Assembly (NCBI GenBank): GCA_947474875.1
Contig: CANJKY010000020.1
Location: 1-13,360, forward strand
Origin: Gemmataceae bacterium
GTDB taxonomy: Bacteria > Planctomycetota > Planctomycetia > Gemmatales > Gemmataceae
Reading direction: 5' to 3'
Length of the DNA: 13,360 nucleotides
Positions 6,900 to 13,360 of the stretch are shown piece by piece. The notes below the pieces were generated by a model. That model did not search any database. It was given only the letters and a program-made list of their open reading frames with translations, and was not told where the DNA came from. The stretch's first letter is position 1, and each line of letters starts with the position of its first letter. The translations under genes were made by a program, and so were the position numbers.

Positions 6900-7394
6900 G
6901 TGGTAGCCGACAACACCCTCCCGCCGCACCCGTTCGACGTGAAGACGGTCGAACACCTCATCGCCCTGATGGCCGAGCACGAGCTGAGCGAGATCTCGCT
7001 GGCCGACGGGGAGCAGCGGATCCGCCTGCGGAAGGGCGGGGCGGTGCCGACCGCCGCGTTCGTCCCCGGCCCGATGCCGTACCCGATGGCCCCGCCGGCC
7101 CCGACCCCGGCGGCCAACTCCGCCCCGGCCGAACCGCCGAAGCCGGCCAAGAACCTGCTCGAAATCAAGTCGCCGATGGTGGGCACGTTCTACGCCAAGC
7201 CTAGCCCGGACAAGCCGGACTTCGTGTCCGTCGGCAGCAAGGTGACGCCGGCGACGGTGGTGTGCAAGCTGGAGGCGATGAAGATCTTCAACGACCTGAC
7301 CGCCGACGTGGCCGGCACCATCGCCGAGGTGTGCGTGAAGAACGCCCAGGCGGTGGAGTACGGCGAGGTGCTGTTCCGGGTCGATCCCTCCTGA
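6900..7394 (+). CDS. accB: Biotin carboxyl carrier protein of acetyl-CoA carboxylase
   Basis: AccB carries the biotin that AccC carboxylates and the carboxyltransferase uses to make malonyl-CoA, the first step of fatty-acid synthesis. The 164-residue protein has the usual three parts: an N-terminal dimerisation segment (about 10-48, VEHLIALMAEHELSEISL), a Pro/Ala-rich linker (about 50-85), and a biotinyl domain (about 86-164). The biotin attachment site is Lys128 within LEAMKI. The conserved SPMVGTFY opening of the domain is present. The start is a GTG at 6900, the only in-frame candidate that preserves the full N-terminus; the ribosome-binding site is weak (CGGGG). The usual partner accC is not next to it but 1.8 kb downstream, beyond a glycosyltransferase gene. 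Confidence 0.96.
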   Translation: MVADNTLPPHPFDVKTVEHLIALMAEHELSEISLADGEQRIRLRKGGAVPTAAFVPGPMPYPMAPPAPTPAANSAPAEPPKPAKNLLEIKSPMVGTFYAKPSPDKPDFVSVGSKVTPATVVCKLEAMKIFNDLTADVAGTIAEVCVKNAQAVEYGEVLFRVDPS

Positions 7395-7420
7395 TCGGGG
7401 TACGAGCGGGAGGAGTTACG

Positions 7421-9130
7421 ATGTCTCGCCCGTATGCCCGAGCGGTCTTCGTCTGGGTGGTCATGCCGCTCGCACTGTCTGCGCTGCTCGTCTGGCAGGC
7501 CGACCAGTTCCAGGCCGCATCAAGCGCCACCTACGACGAGCCACTGCACCTGTCTCAGGTTCATGCCCTGTATCGCACCGGGTCGTTCGAAACGTTCATC
7601 CGGCCGATGAATCCGCCGGTGCCCATCGCACTGATGGGCCTTCCGGTTATCGCGTTGACGGATGGACCGGCCGACGAAGACACGCCCGTTTGGCGGTGGC
7701 AGATGCGGCTGCTGCGGATCGGAAACACCCTACTCGTTGGCGTGCCCCTTGTGATTTTGCTCTACGTTTGGACGACACTGCGGAATGGTCCTGTCGTGGG
7801 CGGCGGGATCGGGCTGTTCGCCGCGTTAAGCCCGAACCTGCTCGCGCACACGTCGGTGGCGACCTTCGACGCTTCGTTCGCCCTGTTCGGGATGGTTGGG
7901 GTCGTCGCCATGTGCCGACACGCCGAACGGCCGACGCGTACGAGATGGGCGGTCATGGCTACCGCCATCGGTGTTGCCGTCGCATGCAAACAGTCGGCGT
8001 TCTTCCTAATACCGGTTGCCGCGCTGACACCGGCGTTTGAGTGCTGGCGGAATCATCGCTCCGGCGGGCGAGCAGGCCGGGTACTGCGAACTGCGGGGGT
8101 GTGGGTCGGGCACGCGGCGGCTCTCGGCGTGTGGGCGATGACCGTCAACTGGGCTCTGTACGGGTTTACCGTCGCTCCGCTTCTCCAGCCGGGGTTGGAG
8201 CACCCCACGTTCAACCGCCTACTCGGCTCGTCACCGGAAGCGGCTCGGCTGAAACACTGGCTTGAGACGGTGCCGATACCGGCGTCGGTGAACACCTTTT
8301 TAGGCCAAGTCGCGCACGGCCTCCGGGGGCACGAGACGTACACTCTCGGCCGGTATTCGCTTGCCGCACCGAAGTATTACTTCCCCCTGGCCGTCGCGTG
8401 CAAATGCACACCCGCTGAACTCGTCCTGTTGCTGTTTCTCGGCGGCTGTCTGGCTGCTCGGTGGCGTTGGTGGTGGTTCGATACGACCCGGCGGACTTGG
8501 GTACTGGCTGCCGCCTTGCTGACCGCCGTGTGTGTCAACAGTAAGTTGGCGCTCGGCCTGAGATACATGGCGTTGTGCTACCCACTATTCCTAGTGCTGG
8601 CGGCGGACGCGGTCGGCGATGTCTGCAGAGATTTCCGCTGGCGGGCGCTGGCAATCGGGGGACTGGTTGTAGGACAGTTGGTGGCGAACGTCGGCATCCA
8701 CCCGAATTACCTGTGCTACTTCAACTCGCTGGTCGGCGGGCCGGGTGAAGGGCATAAATACTTCGGCGATTCCAACCTGGATTGGGGGCAAGGCCTGCCC
8801 GGCGTCCCGGACGAGATCGTCAGATTGGGCGGGGGGAGCGTGTGCCTCGCCTACTTCGGTACCGCCGATCCGCGGGCGTATGGCATCGATGCAACAGATT
8901 GGCGAGCCGGCGAGGCGGCCGTCTTCTCGTGCGATTGGCTGGTCGTATCCGTATCACTGATCCAGGGGTTCGAGTACGGCCCGGAGCCGTTTGCCAAGTT
9001 CGAGCCACTCCGGCCGAGCGGGCAGGTCAACTATGCCCTGTGGGTTTACCCGATGCGTGATCCGGCGGTTCGCGACGCCTTGACCCACGCCAGGAACTCT
9101 TACCGCCCGCCACCGAAATCCGAACACTGA
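7421..9130 (+). CDS. GT-C fold membrane glycosyltransferase (family 39/ArnT-like)
   Basis: This 569-residue polytopic membrane protein has the GT-C signature of an acidic pair in the first periplasmic loop, Asp39-Glu40 in ATYDEPLHL, right after the first helix (about 9-25). Many further hydrophobic segments follow. The C-terminal region carries HPNYLCYFNSLVGGPGEGHK and then DSNLDWGQGLPG (Ser451-Gly458 core), a block typical of phospholipid-carrier-dependent glycosyltransferases annotated as dolichyl-phosphate-mannose-protein mannosyltransferase-like. It probably transfers a sugar from a polyprenyl-phosphate donor to a lipid, glycan or protein on the outer face; donor and acceptor are unknown. 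ATG 7421 has AGGAG five bases upstream. The gene sits 26 nt after accB and 52 nt before accC, in the same direction. Its codons use third-position A/T visibly more than accB or accC, suggesting a different history. Confidence 0.85.
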   Translation: MSRPYARAVFVWVVMPLALSALLVWQADQFQAASSATYDEPLHLSQVHALYRTGSFETFIRPMNPPVPIALMGLPVIALTDGPADEDTPVWRWQMRLLRIGNTLLVGVPLVILLYVWTTLRNGPVVGGGIGLFAALSPNLLAHTSVATFDASFALFGMVGVVAMCRHAERPTRTRWAVMATAIGVAVACKQSAFFLIPVAALTPAFECWRNHRSGGRAGRVLRTAGVWVGHAAALGVWAMTVNWALYGFTVAPLLQPGLEHPTFNRLLGSSPEAARLKHWLETVPIPASVNTFLGQVAHGLRGHETYTLGRYSLAAPKYYFPLAVACKCTPAELVLLLFLGGCLAARWRWWWFDTTRRTWVLAAALLTAVCVNSKLALGLRYMALCYPLFLVLAADAVGDVCRDFRWRALAIGGLVVGQLVANVGIHPNYLCYFNSLVGGPGEGHKYFGDSNLDWGQGLPGVPDEIVRLGGGSVCLAYFGTADPRAYGIDATDWRAGEAAVFSCDWLVVSVSLIQGFEYGPEPFAKFEPLRPSGQVNYALWVYPMRDPAVRDALTHARNSYRPPPKSEH

Positions 9131-9182
9131 TCGGGTCAATCGACAGGCTAACATTCACCCTTCCACGAATCCCAGCCAAACG

Positions 9183-10538
9183 ATGTTTCAGCGCGTCCTT
9201 GTGGCCAACCGCGGTGAGATCGCCCTGCGGGTGATCCGCGCCTGCCGCGATCTGGGCATCGAGACGGCGGTGGTGTTCTCCGAGGCCGACCGCGGCGCCC
9301 CGTACCTGGCGCTGGCCGACCAGGCCATCTGCATCGGCCCCGGCCCGGCGGTGGACAGCTACCTGAAGATCGACCGGCTGATCGCCGCGGCCGAGATCGC
9401 CCAGGCGGACGCCATCCACCCCGGGTTCGGGTTCCTGTCCGAGAACTCGAAGTTCGCCCACATCGTCCGCGAGTGCGGGTTCGAGTTCATCGGCCCGTCC
9501 GAGCAGTCGATGGACGCGGTCGGGAACAAGGACAAGGCGAAGCAGTTGGCGAAGAAGGCGAAGGTGCCGATCGTGCCCGGCAGCGACGGCCTGCTAGCGA
9601 ACGAGGAAGAAGCCATCCGGTTCGCCAAGCAGGTCGGGTTCCCGGTGCTCATCAAGGCGGCGGCCGGCGGCGGCGGGCGAGGGATGCGGGTGGCCCGCGA
9701 CGAGGCCGAACTGGTGAAGGGGTTCAGCCAGGCGAAGATCGAGGCCGAGGCGGCGTTCAAGGACGGCTCCGTGTACCTGGAGAAGTACATCGAGCAGCCG
9801 CGGCACATCGAGGTGCAACTGCTGGCCGACAAGCACGGGAACGTGGTTCACCTGTTCGAGCGGGACTGCAGCCTGCAACGCCGGCACCAGAAACTGGTGG
9901 AGGAGTCGGCCGCCCCGAACCTGCCGGACAAGGTGCGGAACGCCATCTGCGACGCCGCCGTGCGGATGGCGAAGGCAGCCGAGTACTACAACGCCGGCAC
10001 CTGCGAGTTCCTGCTGGACAAGGACCACAACTTCTACTTCATCGAGGTGAACGCCCGCATCCAAGTGGAACACCCCGTCACGGAACTCGTCACCGGCATC
10101 GACCTCATCAAGCAACAGATCCGCATCGCGGCCGGGGAAGAGTTGGGGTTCCGCCAGCGGGACATCCAGCACCGCGGGTGCGCGATCGAGTGCCGCATCA
10201 ACGCCGAGGACCCGGCCAAGGACTTCCGCCCGAGCGCCGGCACCATCACCCGCTGGCAGGTCCCCGGCGGGCCGGGCGTGCGGTTGGACACGCACGTCGT
10301 CCCCGGCTACCGGGTGCCGCCCAACTACGACAGCATGGTGGCCAAACTGCTGGTGTTCCAGCCGACGCGGGCGGAGGCGCTCGCCACCATGCGGCGGGCG
10401 CTCCGCGAGTTCGTGGTTGAGGGCATCCAGACGACGATCCCCCTGCACCAGCAGATCTTCAACACCCAGGCGTTCATCGAGGGTAAGGTGGACACGTCGT
10501 TCATCGAGCGGACGTTCCTGTACCCGCAGGGGAAGTGA
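9183..10538 (+). CDS. accC: Biotin carboxylase subunit of acetyl-CoA carboxylase
   Basis: AccC uses ATP and bicarbonate to carboxylate the biotin on AccB. The 451-residue length is normal. Seen are the N-terminal VLVANRGEIALRVIRA block, the IHPGFGFLSEN motif, an ATP-grasp domain with Lys158 and the glycine loop AAGGGGRGM (about 160-168), the ERDCSLQRRHQKLVEE block, and the catalytic FIEVNARIQVEHPVTE with Arg292 at the E. coli Arg292 position. NAR replaces the NTR of E. coli, a mild substitution. The C-terminal lid contains GCAIECRINAEDP. The start is ATG 9183, preceded by no clear Shine-Dalgarno site. There is no biotinyl domain, so this is a free AccC rather than a fused pyruvate or acyl-CoA carboxylase. 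It ends 9 nt from the convergent protease gene. Confidence 0.97.
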   Translation: MFQRVLVANRGEIALRVIRACRDLGIETAVVFSEADRGAPYLALADQAICIGPGPAVDSYLKIDRLIAAAEIAQADAIHPGFGFLSENSKFAHIVRECGFEFIGPSEQSMDAVGNKDKAKQLAKKAKVPIVPGSDGLLANEEEAIRFAKQVGFPVLIKAAAGGGGRGMRVARDEAELVKGFSQAKIEAEAAFKDGSVYLEKYIEQPRHIEVQLLADKHGNVVHLFERDCSLQRRHQKLVEESAAPNLPDKVRNAICDAAVRMAKAAEYYNAGTCEFLLDKDHNFYFIEVNARIQVEHPVTELVTGIDLIKQQIRIAAGEELGFRQRDIQHRGCAIECRINAEDPAKDFRPSAGTITRWQVPGGPGVRLDTHVVPGYRVPPNYDSMVAKLLVFQPTRAEALATMRRALREFVVEGIQTTIPLHQQIFNTQAFIEGKVDTSFIERTFLYPQGK

Positions 10539-10554
10539 GGGCCACGCTCACTTC
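10532..10554. terminator. Shared hairpin formed by the two convergent stop regions
   Basis: GAAGTGAG (10532-10539) and CTCACTTC (10547-10554) are perfect 8-bp inverted arms around a 7-nt loop. The repeat contains the accC stop (TGA 10536-10538) and the protease stop (TCA 10548-10550, read on the minus strand), because both genes end in AAG-TGA. The hairpin could pause RNA polymerase in both directions. There is no T-tract on either side, so intrinsic termination is uncertain. Confidence 0.4.
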
Positions 10555-11747
10555 GTCAGCCCGGCCTTGAGCAGCGTCTCGCCGCGGAACTCCAGCGTCA
10601 GCCCGGCTGTGCCGGGTGCCTGGTGGAGCAGCCGGCCCCACGCGTCCGCGGTGAAGTCCGCCCGGCCGAACTCCAGCGTCTTGGACTCGGTCGGCGTTGC
10701 GGACACGAACCCCGGCGCCTGGATCAGCCCCCACCCGGAGTTCGGGTTCGGCACCTTCGCGCGTGTGGAACTGGTCGTCTCGATCCGCTTGCGGAAGTCG
10801 GCCGGGGTGGGCGTCCGCCCGTTCGCCCGGCAGTCGGCCACGTACAGCGCCGCCACCCCTGCCGCCATCGGCGTGGCCATGCTCGTTCCGTCCCACTCGG
10901 CAAACTGCCCGTTCGGGATGCTGCTGACCACGTTGTCGCCGGGCGCCGCCACGTCCACCTCCGACCCGCGGCTGCTGAAGTTGGTGATGTGCCGGCTCAC
11001 GTCCGACGCCGCCACCGCCACCACCTCCGGGTACCGGCCGGGGTAGCCGACGGTGTTCGCCCCCGGCCCGTCGTTGCCCGCCGCCGCCAGCACGATCACC
11101 CCGGCGTCGGTCGCCCGGCGGATGGCCGCCCGCAGGTTCGGCATGAACCGCTCCGGCGGAGTGCCGTCCGGCCCGCCGCCCAGGCTCATCGAGATCACGT
11201 CCGCCTTCTGCTCCACCGCCCAGTCGATGCCCGCCGCCAGCCAGTTGAAGTCGCCGGTGCCGTCGTCCGCCAGCACCTTGCCGTTCAGGATGCCGCACCC
11301 CGGTGCCACCCCGACGTACCCCTTGCCGTCCTGCTTCATGGCCACGATGCCGGCGCAGTGGGTGCCGTGCCCGACCGCGTCCTTCGCCCCGAACCGGCTG
11401 CCGGTGAAGTCCTTCGACGCCAGGATTTGCCCCTTCAGCTCCGGGTGGTCGGCGTCGATGCCCGTGTCCAGGATCGCCACCCGCACCCCCTTCCCCTTGG
11501 TGACCGCCCACGCCGCCTCAGCCCGCACCCCGTTCTCGCCCAGCCCCCACCCCAGCCGCTCCTCCGGCACGGCCGCGGCGAACACCTTCTTCCGCGGGCG
11601 GAAGTCGCCTTCCGGGATGCGCATCACCGCCTTCGTCCGCTCGGCATCCAAGTGGGCCGGCGGGTCTTTCACCGGCCCGGCGATCAGCGGCACCCCGACC
11701 GCCAGGGCGATCAGCCCCAGCCCGCACCCAATTCGGTTCGCGCTCAT
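10548..11747 (-). CDS. Subtilisin-like S8 serine protease, exported
   Basis: This 399-residue protein has an N-terminal hydrophobic segment (about residues 6-24, after Arg5) that acts as a signal peptide or anchor. A propeptide-like stretch follows to about residue 70, then an S8 catalytic domain. The triad is Asp94 (VAILDTGID), His127 (GHGTHCAG) and Ser289 (GTSMATPMAAG), with the oxyanion Asn225 (AAAGNDGPG). The order and motifs indicate an active subtilisin. About 65 residues after the domain (TPTESKTLEFGRADF onward) do not match the peptidase and are of unknown role. ATG 11745-11747 was chosen because a purine-rich GGGGGAAG lies a few bases upstream and the signal segment follows at once; the 12-codon longer frame reaches into the leader. 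The gene is divergent from a response regulator and convergent with accC. The substrate is unknown. Confidence 0.93.
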   Translation of the reverse strand: MSANRIGCGLGLIALAVGVPLIAGPVKDPPAHLDAERTKAVMRIPEGDFRPRKKVFAAAVPEERLGWGLGENGVRAEAAWAVTKGKGVRVAILDTGIDADHPELKGQILASKDFTGSRFGAKDAVGHGTHCAGIVAMKQDGKGYVGVAPGCGILNGKVLADDGTGDFNWLAAGIDWAVEQKADVISMSLGGGPDGTPPERFMPNLRAAIRRATDAGVIVLAAAGNDGPGANTVGYPGRYPEVVAVAASDVSRHITNFSSRGSEVDVAAPGDNVVSSIPNGQFAEWDGTSMATPMAAGVAALYVADCRANGRTPTPADFRKRIETTSSTRAKVPNPNSGWGLIQAPGFVSATPTESKTLEFGRADFTADAWGRLLHQAPGTAGLTLEFRGETLLKAGLTK

Positions 11748-11768
11748 GACAACTTCCCCCGTGAGACC

Positions 11769-11781
11769 GGCCGACTCGGCC
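11769..11781. promoter_or_regulatory. 13-bp palindrome in the protease leader
   Basis: GGCCGACTCGGCC is a perfect palindrome of two 6-bp arms around one base. It lies between the proposed -10 element and the ATG of the S8 protease gene, just downstream of the likely transcription start. That position suits a repressor operator or a small 5'-leader structure. No regulator is identified. Confidence 0.3.
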
Positions 11782-11792
11782 AATCTTCACTG

Positions 11793-11821
11793 ATTATCAC
11801 TATGAAAATTAGTACAGTAAA
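11793..11821 (-). promoter_or_regulatory. Candidate promoter of the S8 protease gene
   Basis: On the minus strand TTTACT (11816-11821) and GATAAT (11793-11798) are separated by 17 bases. GATAAT matches the -10 consensus at five of six positions and TTTACT the -35 at four of six. They sit in the most AT-rich stretch of the window, which stands out against the very GC-rich surroundings. The predicted leader is about 40 nt. Confidence 0.5.
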
Positions 11822-11858
11822 TGTCGGTAGGCGGGGAGGTGGAGGCAGCCGGGGGAGT

Positions 11859-11867
11859 TGCTATGAT
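11859..11867 (+). promoter_or_regulatory. Candidate extended -10 promoter for the response-regulator gene
   Basis: TGC followed by TATGAT (11862-11867) matches the extended -10 pattern TGnTATAAT with one mismatch and lies 29 nt before the ATG at 11897. No good -35 is visible 17 bases upstream, which fits an extended -10 promoter. It would fire divergently from the S8 protease promoter. Confidence 0.4.
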
Positions 11868-11896
11868 GGGTGGGTTATGCCCGCCGAGGTTCTCCC

Positions 11897-12286
11897 ATGT
11901 CCGATCAGAAGACCATTCTCATCGTGGACGACGACCGCGAGCTGGTGGACGGGCTGCGGCTGGTGCTCGAACGCCAGGGGTTCCGGGTGGTGACCGCGCA
12001 CGACGGGGTGCAGGGGAAGAACACCATCCAGAGCCTGAAGCCGGACCTGGTGATCCTGGACATGATGATGCACCGGATGGGCGGATACCCGGTGCTGGAG
12101 CACTTCAAGGACAAGCCGGACGCCCCCCCGTTCATCATGATCACGGCGAACGAGGGCAGCCGGCACAAGGCGTACGCCGAGTTCCTGGGGGTGGTGGACT
12201 ACCTGCGGAAGCCGTTCGCCACCGAGCGGCTGCTGGAGGCGGTGGCGAAGGTGTTCGGCGGGCCGAACCCGCCGGCCGCGGGGTGA
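11897..12286 (+). CDS. Stand-alone response regulator receiver domain protein
   Basis: The 129-residue protein is a single CheY-like receiver with no output domain. Acidic pocket residues are Asp11-Asp13 (LIVDDDRE), the phosphoacceptor is Asp55 (LVILDMMM), the switch threonine is Thr83 (IMITANEG) and the conserved lysine is Lys105 (YLRKPF). The proline that often follows the MMM of this family is His59 here (DMMMHRMGG). About 12 residues rich in Pro/Gly/Ala follow the receiver. It probably relays or modulates phosphorylation by protein contact rather than DNA binding. No histidine kinase is encoded nearby. ATG 11897 was chosen because the upstream extension from 11870 starts inside the predicted promoter and adds no receiver sequence. 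The gene ends 4 nt from the convergent zinc-ribbon gene. Confidence 0.92.
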   Translation: MSDQKTILIVDDDRELVDGLRLVLERQGFRVVTAHDGVQGKNTIQSLKPDLVILDMMMHRMGGYPVLEHFKDKPDAPPFIMITANEGSRHKAYAEFLGVVDYLRKPFATERLLEAVAKVFGGPNPPAAG

Positions 12287-12290
12287 GCGG

Positions 12291-12671
12291 TCAGACCGCC
12301 TGCCCGCACTGCTGGCAGAAAGTTGCGTACTCCTGGTTCAACTGGCGGCAGGTCAGGCACCGGATTTTGATCACCACGTTCCCTACGGCGGCCGGCTCGG
12401 TCGGCTTCGCTTTCACCTTGGGGGTGCGGGTGAGGCTGTAGAACAGGTACGAGCCGGTGGCGTACAGGGCGTACCCGCCGAGCAGAAAGTACGCGGCCCG
12501 GATCGCATCCGCCAGCAGCGTGAGTCGCTCGACGGAGTTCGACCGGTACACCGTCAGCGGCGTCACCCCGAACGCCATCCAGTAGCCGAAGGTGAACAGC
12601 CCGATGCCGAGCAGGACGGCAACCAGACCCAGCACCTGCCGCCCGAGAGTCCGGCCGAATGCCCCGCCCAT
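12291..12671 (-). CDS. Small two-helix membrane protein with C-terminal zinc ribbon
   Basis: The 126-residue protein has two predicted membrane helices (about 13-35 and 56-79) and a basic linker (KVKAKP). A C-terminal treble-clef or ribbon follows, with Cys105-x2-Cys108 and Cys119-x2-Cys122 (CLTCRQLNQEYATFCQQC). The four cysteines in two CxxC pairs are diagnostic of a zinc ribbon. The family is unnamed to me. Such a tail on the cytoplasmic side could bind a partner protein or nucleic acid. ATG 12669-12671 was chosen because GGAGG lies eight bases upstream; the longer open frame from 12746 runs back into the inverted repeat and is unlikely to be translated. The gene lies downstream of ileS in the same direction, separated by the 25-bp inverted repeat. 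Confidence 0.75.
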   Translation of the reverse strand: MGGAFGRTLGRQVLGLVAVLLGIGLFTFGYWMAFGVTPLTVYRSNSVERLTLLADAIRAAYFLLGGYALYATGSYLFYSLTRTPKVKAKPTEPAAVGNVVIKIRCLTCRQLNQEYATFCQQCGQAV

Positions 12672-12715
12672 GTCGTACCCTCCGCAGGTGATCGACCTCA
12701 CCCCCGATGGTATCA

Positions 12716-12775
12716 CGTGTTCTGCTCGCTCCGCGAGCGGATTCACAAGACCGCTCGCGGAGCGAGCAGAACACG
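12716..12775. repeat. Perfect 25-bp inverted repeat with 10-nt loop, nested palindromes
   Basis: The arms at 12716-12740 and 12751-12775 are exact reverse complements (CGTGTTCTGCTCGCTCCGCG at the left end) around the loop ATTCACAAGA. Each arm also contains its own hairpin, GCTCGC-TCC-GCGAGC on the left and the mirror image on the right, so one long stem or two small stems can form. On the minus strand the repeat starts two bases after the ileS stop codon, a terminator position, but the downstream side has no T-run. It may be a strong non-canonical terminator, or a REP/MITE-like element inserted after ileS. A 25-bp perfect repeat is not expected by chance. Confidence 0.95.
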
Positions 12776-12777
12776 AT

Positions 12778-13360
12778 CTACTTCCGAAATTCGATCACTA
12801 GCGGATGGCCGTCCACCTTCACCTCGCTGCGGAAGGTGCCATTCCCCAGCGGCGTCTCGCTCCACTGGCTCGCTTGCACTTCAGTGGCGATGGTGTCGCG
12901 GTGGGCGGCGATCGCTTTCGCCAGCAACTCGGCCGACGTGCCCAGGTGCAGGGTGATGGCGTCGGCGATGTCCAGGTTGGCGTCCTTACGGGCGGTGTTC
13001 ACCAGCCGCACGATGTTCCGGGCGACGCCCTCCAGCTTCAACCCCTCGGTGATGGTGGTGGCGACCACCCCTTCCCGCCCGCGACCGTCGGCGGTGCCGG
13101 CGTACCCAGGCTGAGCCGCGACGTATTCGATCTGCACGTCGTTCGCATCCAGCGGGATGCCGGCGAACTCGACCGGCCCGGCGCGGAGTTGCTTCGCCAG
13201 TTCGCGGGCGTCCCGCTTCGCCAACTCCGCCTCGGCGTCCTTCTTCTTCGCCCCGAGCTTGGCGTTCGCCGTCTTGCCGTTGAACTTGGCGGTGGCCGCG
13301 AGCAGTGGCGGGAGTGACGGCGGGTCGGCTACCACCACCTTCACGTTTAGCTCGTCGCGG
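12778..13360 (-). CDS. ileS: Isoleucyl-tRNA synthetase, C-terminal part (5' end outside window)
   Basis: The frame is open to the right edge and ends at TAG (12778-12780); about 194 residues are visible. The segment RDELNVKVVV near the window edge and EGLKLEGVARNIVRLVNTAR..ANLDIADAI about two thirds along match the C-terminal (DUF5915-type) region of long isoleucyl-tRNA synthetases, downstream of the anticodon-binding domain. The full enzyme charges tRNA(Ile). The catalytic HIGH and KMSKS motifs and the editing domain lie outside the window, so the call rests on the tail alone. An Ala/Lys-rich helical stretch (KKKDAEAELAKRDARELAKQ) precedes the conserved block. The stop codon abuts the 25-bp inverted repeat. 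Confidence 0.85.
   Translation of the reverse strand, partial: RDELNVKVVVADPPSLPPLLAATAKFNGKTANAKLGAKKKDAEAELAKRDARELAKQLRAGPVEFAGIPLDANDVQIEYVAAQPGYAGTADGRGREGVVATTITEGLKLEGVARNIVRLVNTARKDANLDIADAITLHLGTSAELLAKAIAAHRDTIATEVQASQWSETPLGNGTFRSEVKVDGHPLVIEFRK

Noticed and set aside
9131..9182. Separate promoter for accC
   Set aside because: TAACAT is a possible -10 but no -35 lies at acceptable spacing; co-transcription from upstream is simpler.
10623..11993. 456-codon open frame on the plus strand
   Set aside because: It is antisense to the S8 protease, whose catalytic triad is intact, and it runs into the response-regulator gene in another frame.
12291..12746. Longer 151-residue form of the zinc-ribbon protein
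   Set aside because: The added N-terminus runs back into the 25-bp inverted repeat and lacks a ribosome-binding site, whereas the ATG at 12669-12671 has GGAGG eight bases upstream.

Overview
The window is a very GC-rich bacterial chromosome segment with strong G/C preference at third codon positions. The gene content (a planctomycete-style DUF4058 protein, a CcsA-type HemX next to HemA, a stand-alone precorrin-2 dehydrogenase, a GT-C glycosyltransferase with the SNLDWGQ signature and a long-type isoleucyl-tRNA synthetase tail) suggests a planctomycete, most likely Gemmata-like. That assignment is inference from protein resemblance; no rRNA is present. No tRNA, rRNA, CRISPR array, complete insertion sequence or defence system was found.

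Layout. (1) 1-582, plus: the 3' end of a two-helix ion-channel-like membrane protein that runs off the left edge. (2) 607-2750: an accessory zone holding a minus-strand DUF4058 gene, the 3' remnant of an IS110-family transposase directly upstream of it, a minus-strand uncharacterised gene, and a gene-poor gap containing a short C-terminal remnant of a tyrosine recombinase. (3) 2757-5489, minus: a compact tetrapyrrole operon transcribed precorrin-2 dehydrogenase -> HemX-like membrane protein -> HemA, the last two overlapping by ATGA. (4) 5588-10538, plus: a candidate promoter, an M24 (Xaa-Pro type) peptidase, accB, a GT-C glycosyltransferase and accC. The glycosyltransferase splits the usual accB-accC pair and has a visibly different codon composition. 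(5) 10548-11747, minus: a secreted or anchored S8 serine protease, convergent with accC and divergent from a stand-alone response-regulator receiver (11897-12286, plus). (6) 12291-13360, minus: a two-helix membrane protein with a C-terminal zinc ribbon, a perfect 25-bp inverted repeat, and the 3' end of ileS, which runs off the right edge.

How the genes fit together. The first and last genes of the tetrapyrrole operon are the NAD-dependent precorrin-2 oxidation step (siroheme branch) and glutamyl-tRNA reductase (entry to the C5 pathway). HemX probably tunes HemA abundance or has a CcsA-like role. AccB and AccC form the biotin-carboxylating half of acetyl-CoA carboxylase; the carboxyltransferase subunits are not in the window.

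Most of the window is ordinary core metabolism. I did not find a convincing undescribed system. The points most worth a second look are the nested 25-bp inverted repeat after ileS, the two mobile-element scars between 1381 and 2505, the glycosyltransferase between accB and accC, and the channel-like protein with a degenerate selectivity filter.
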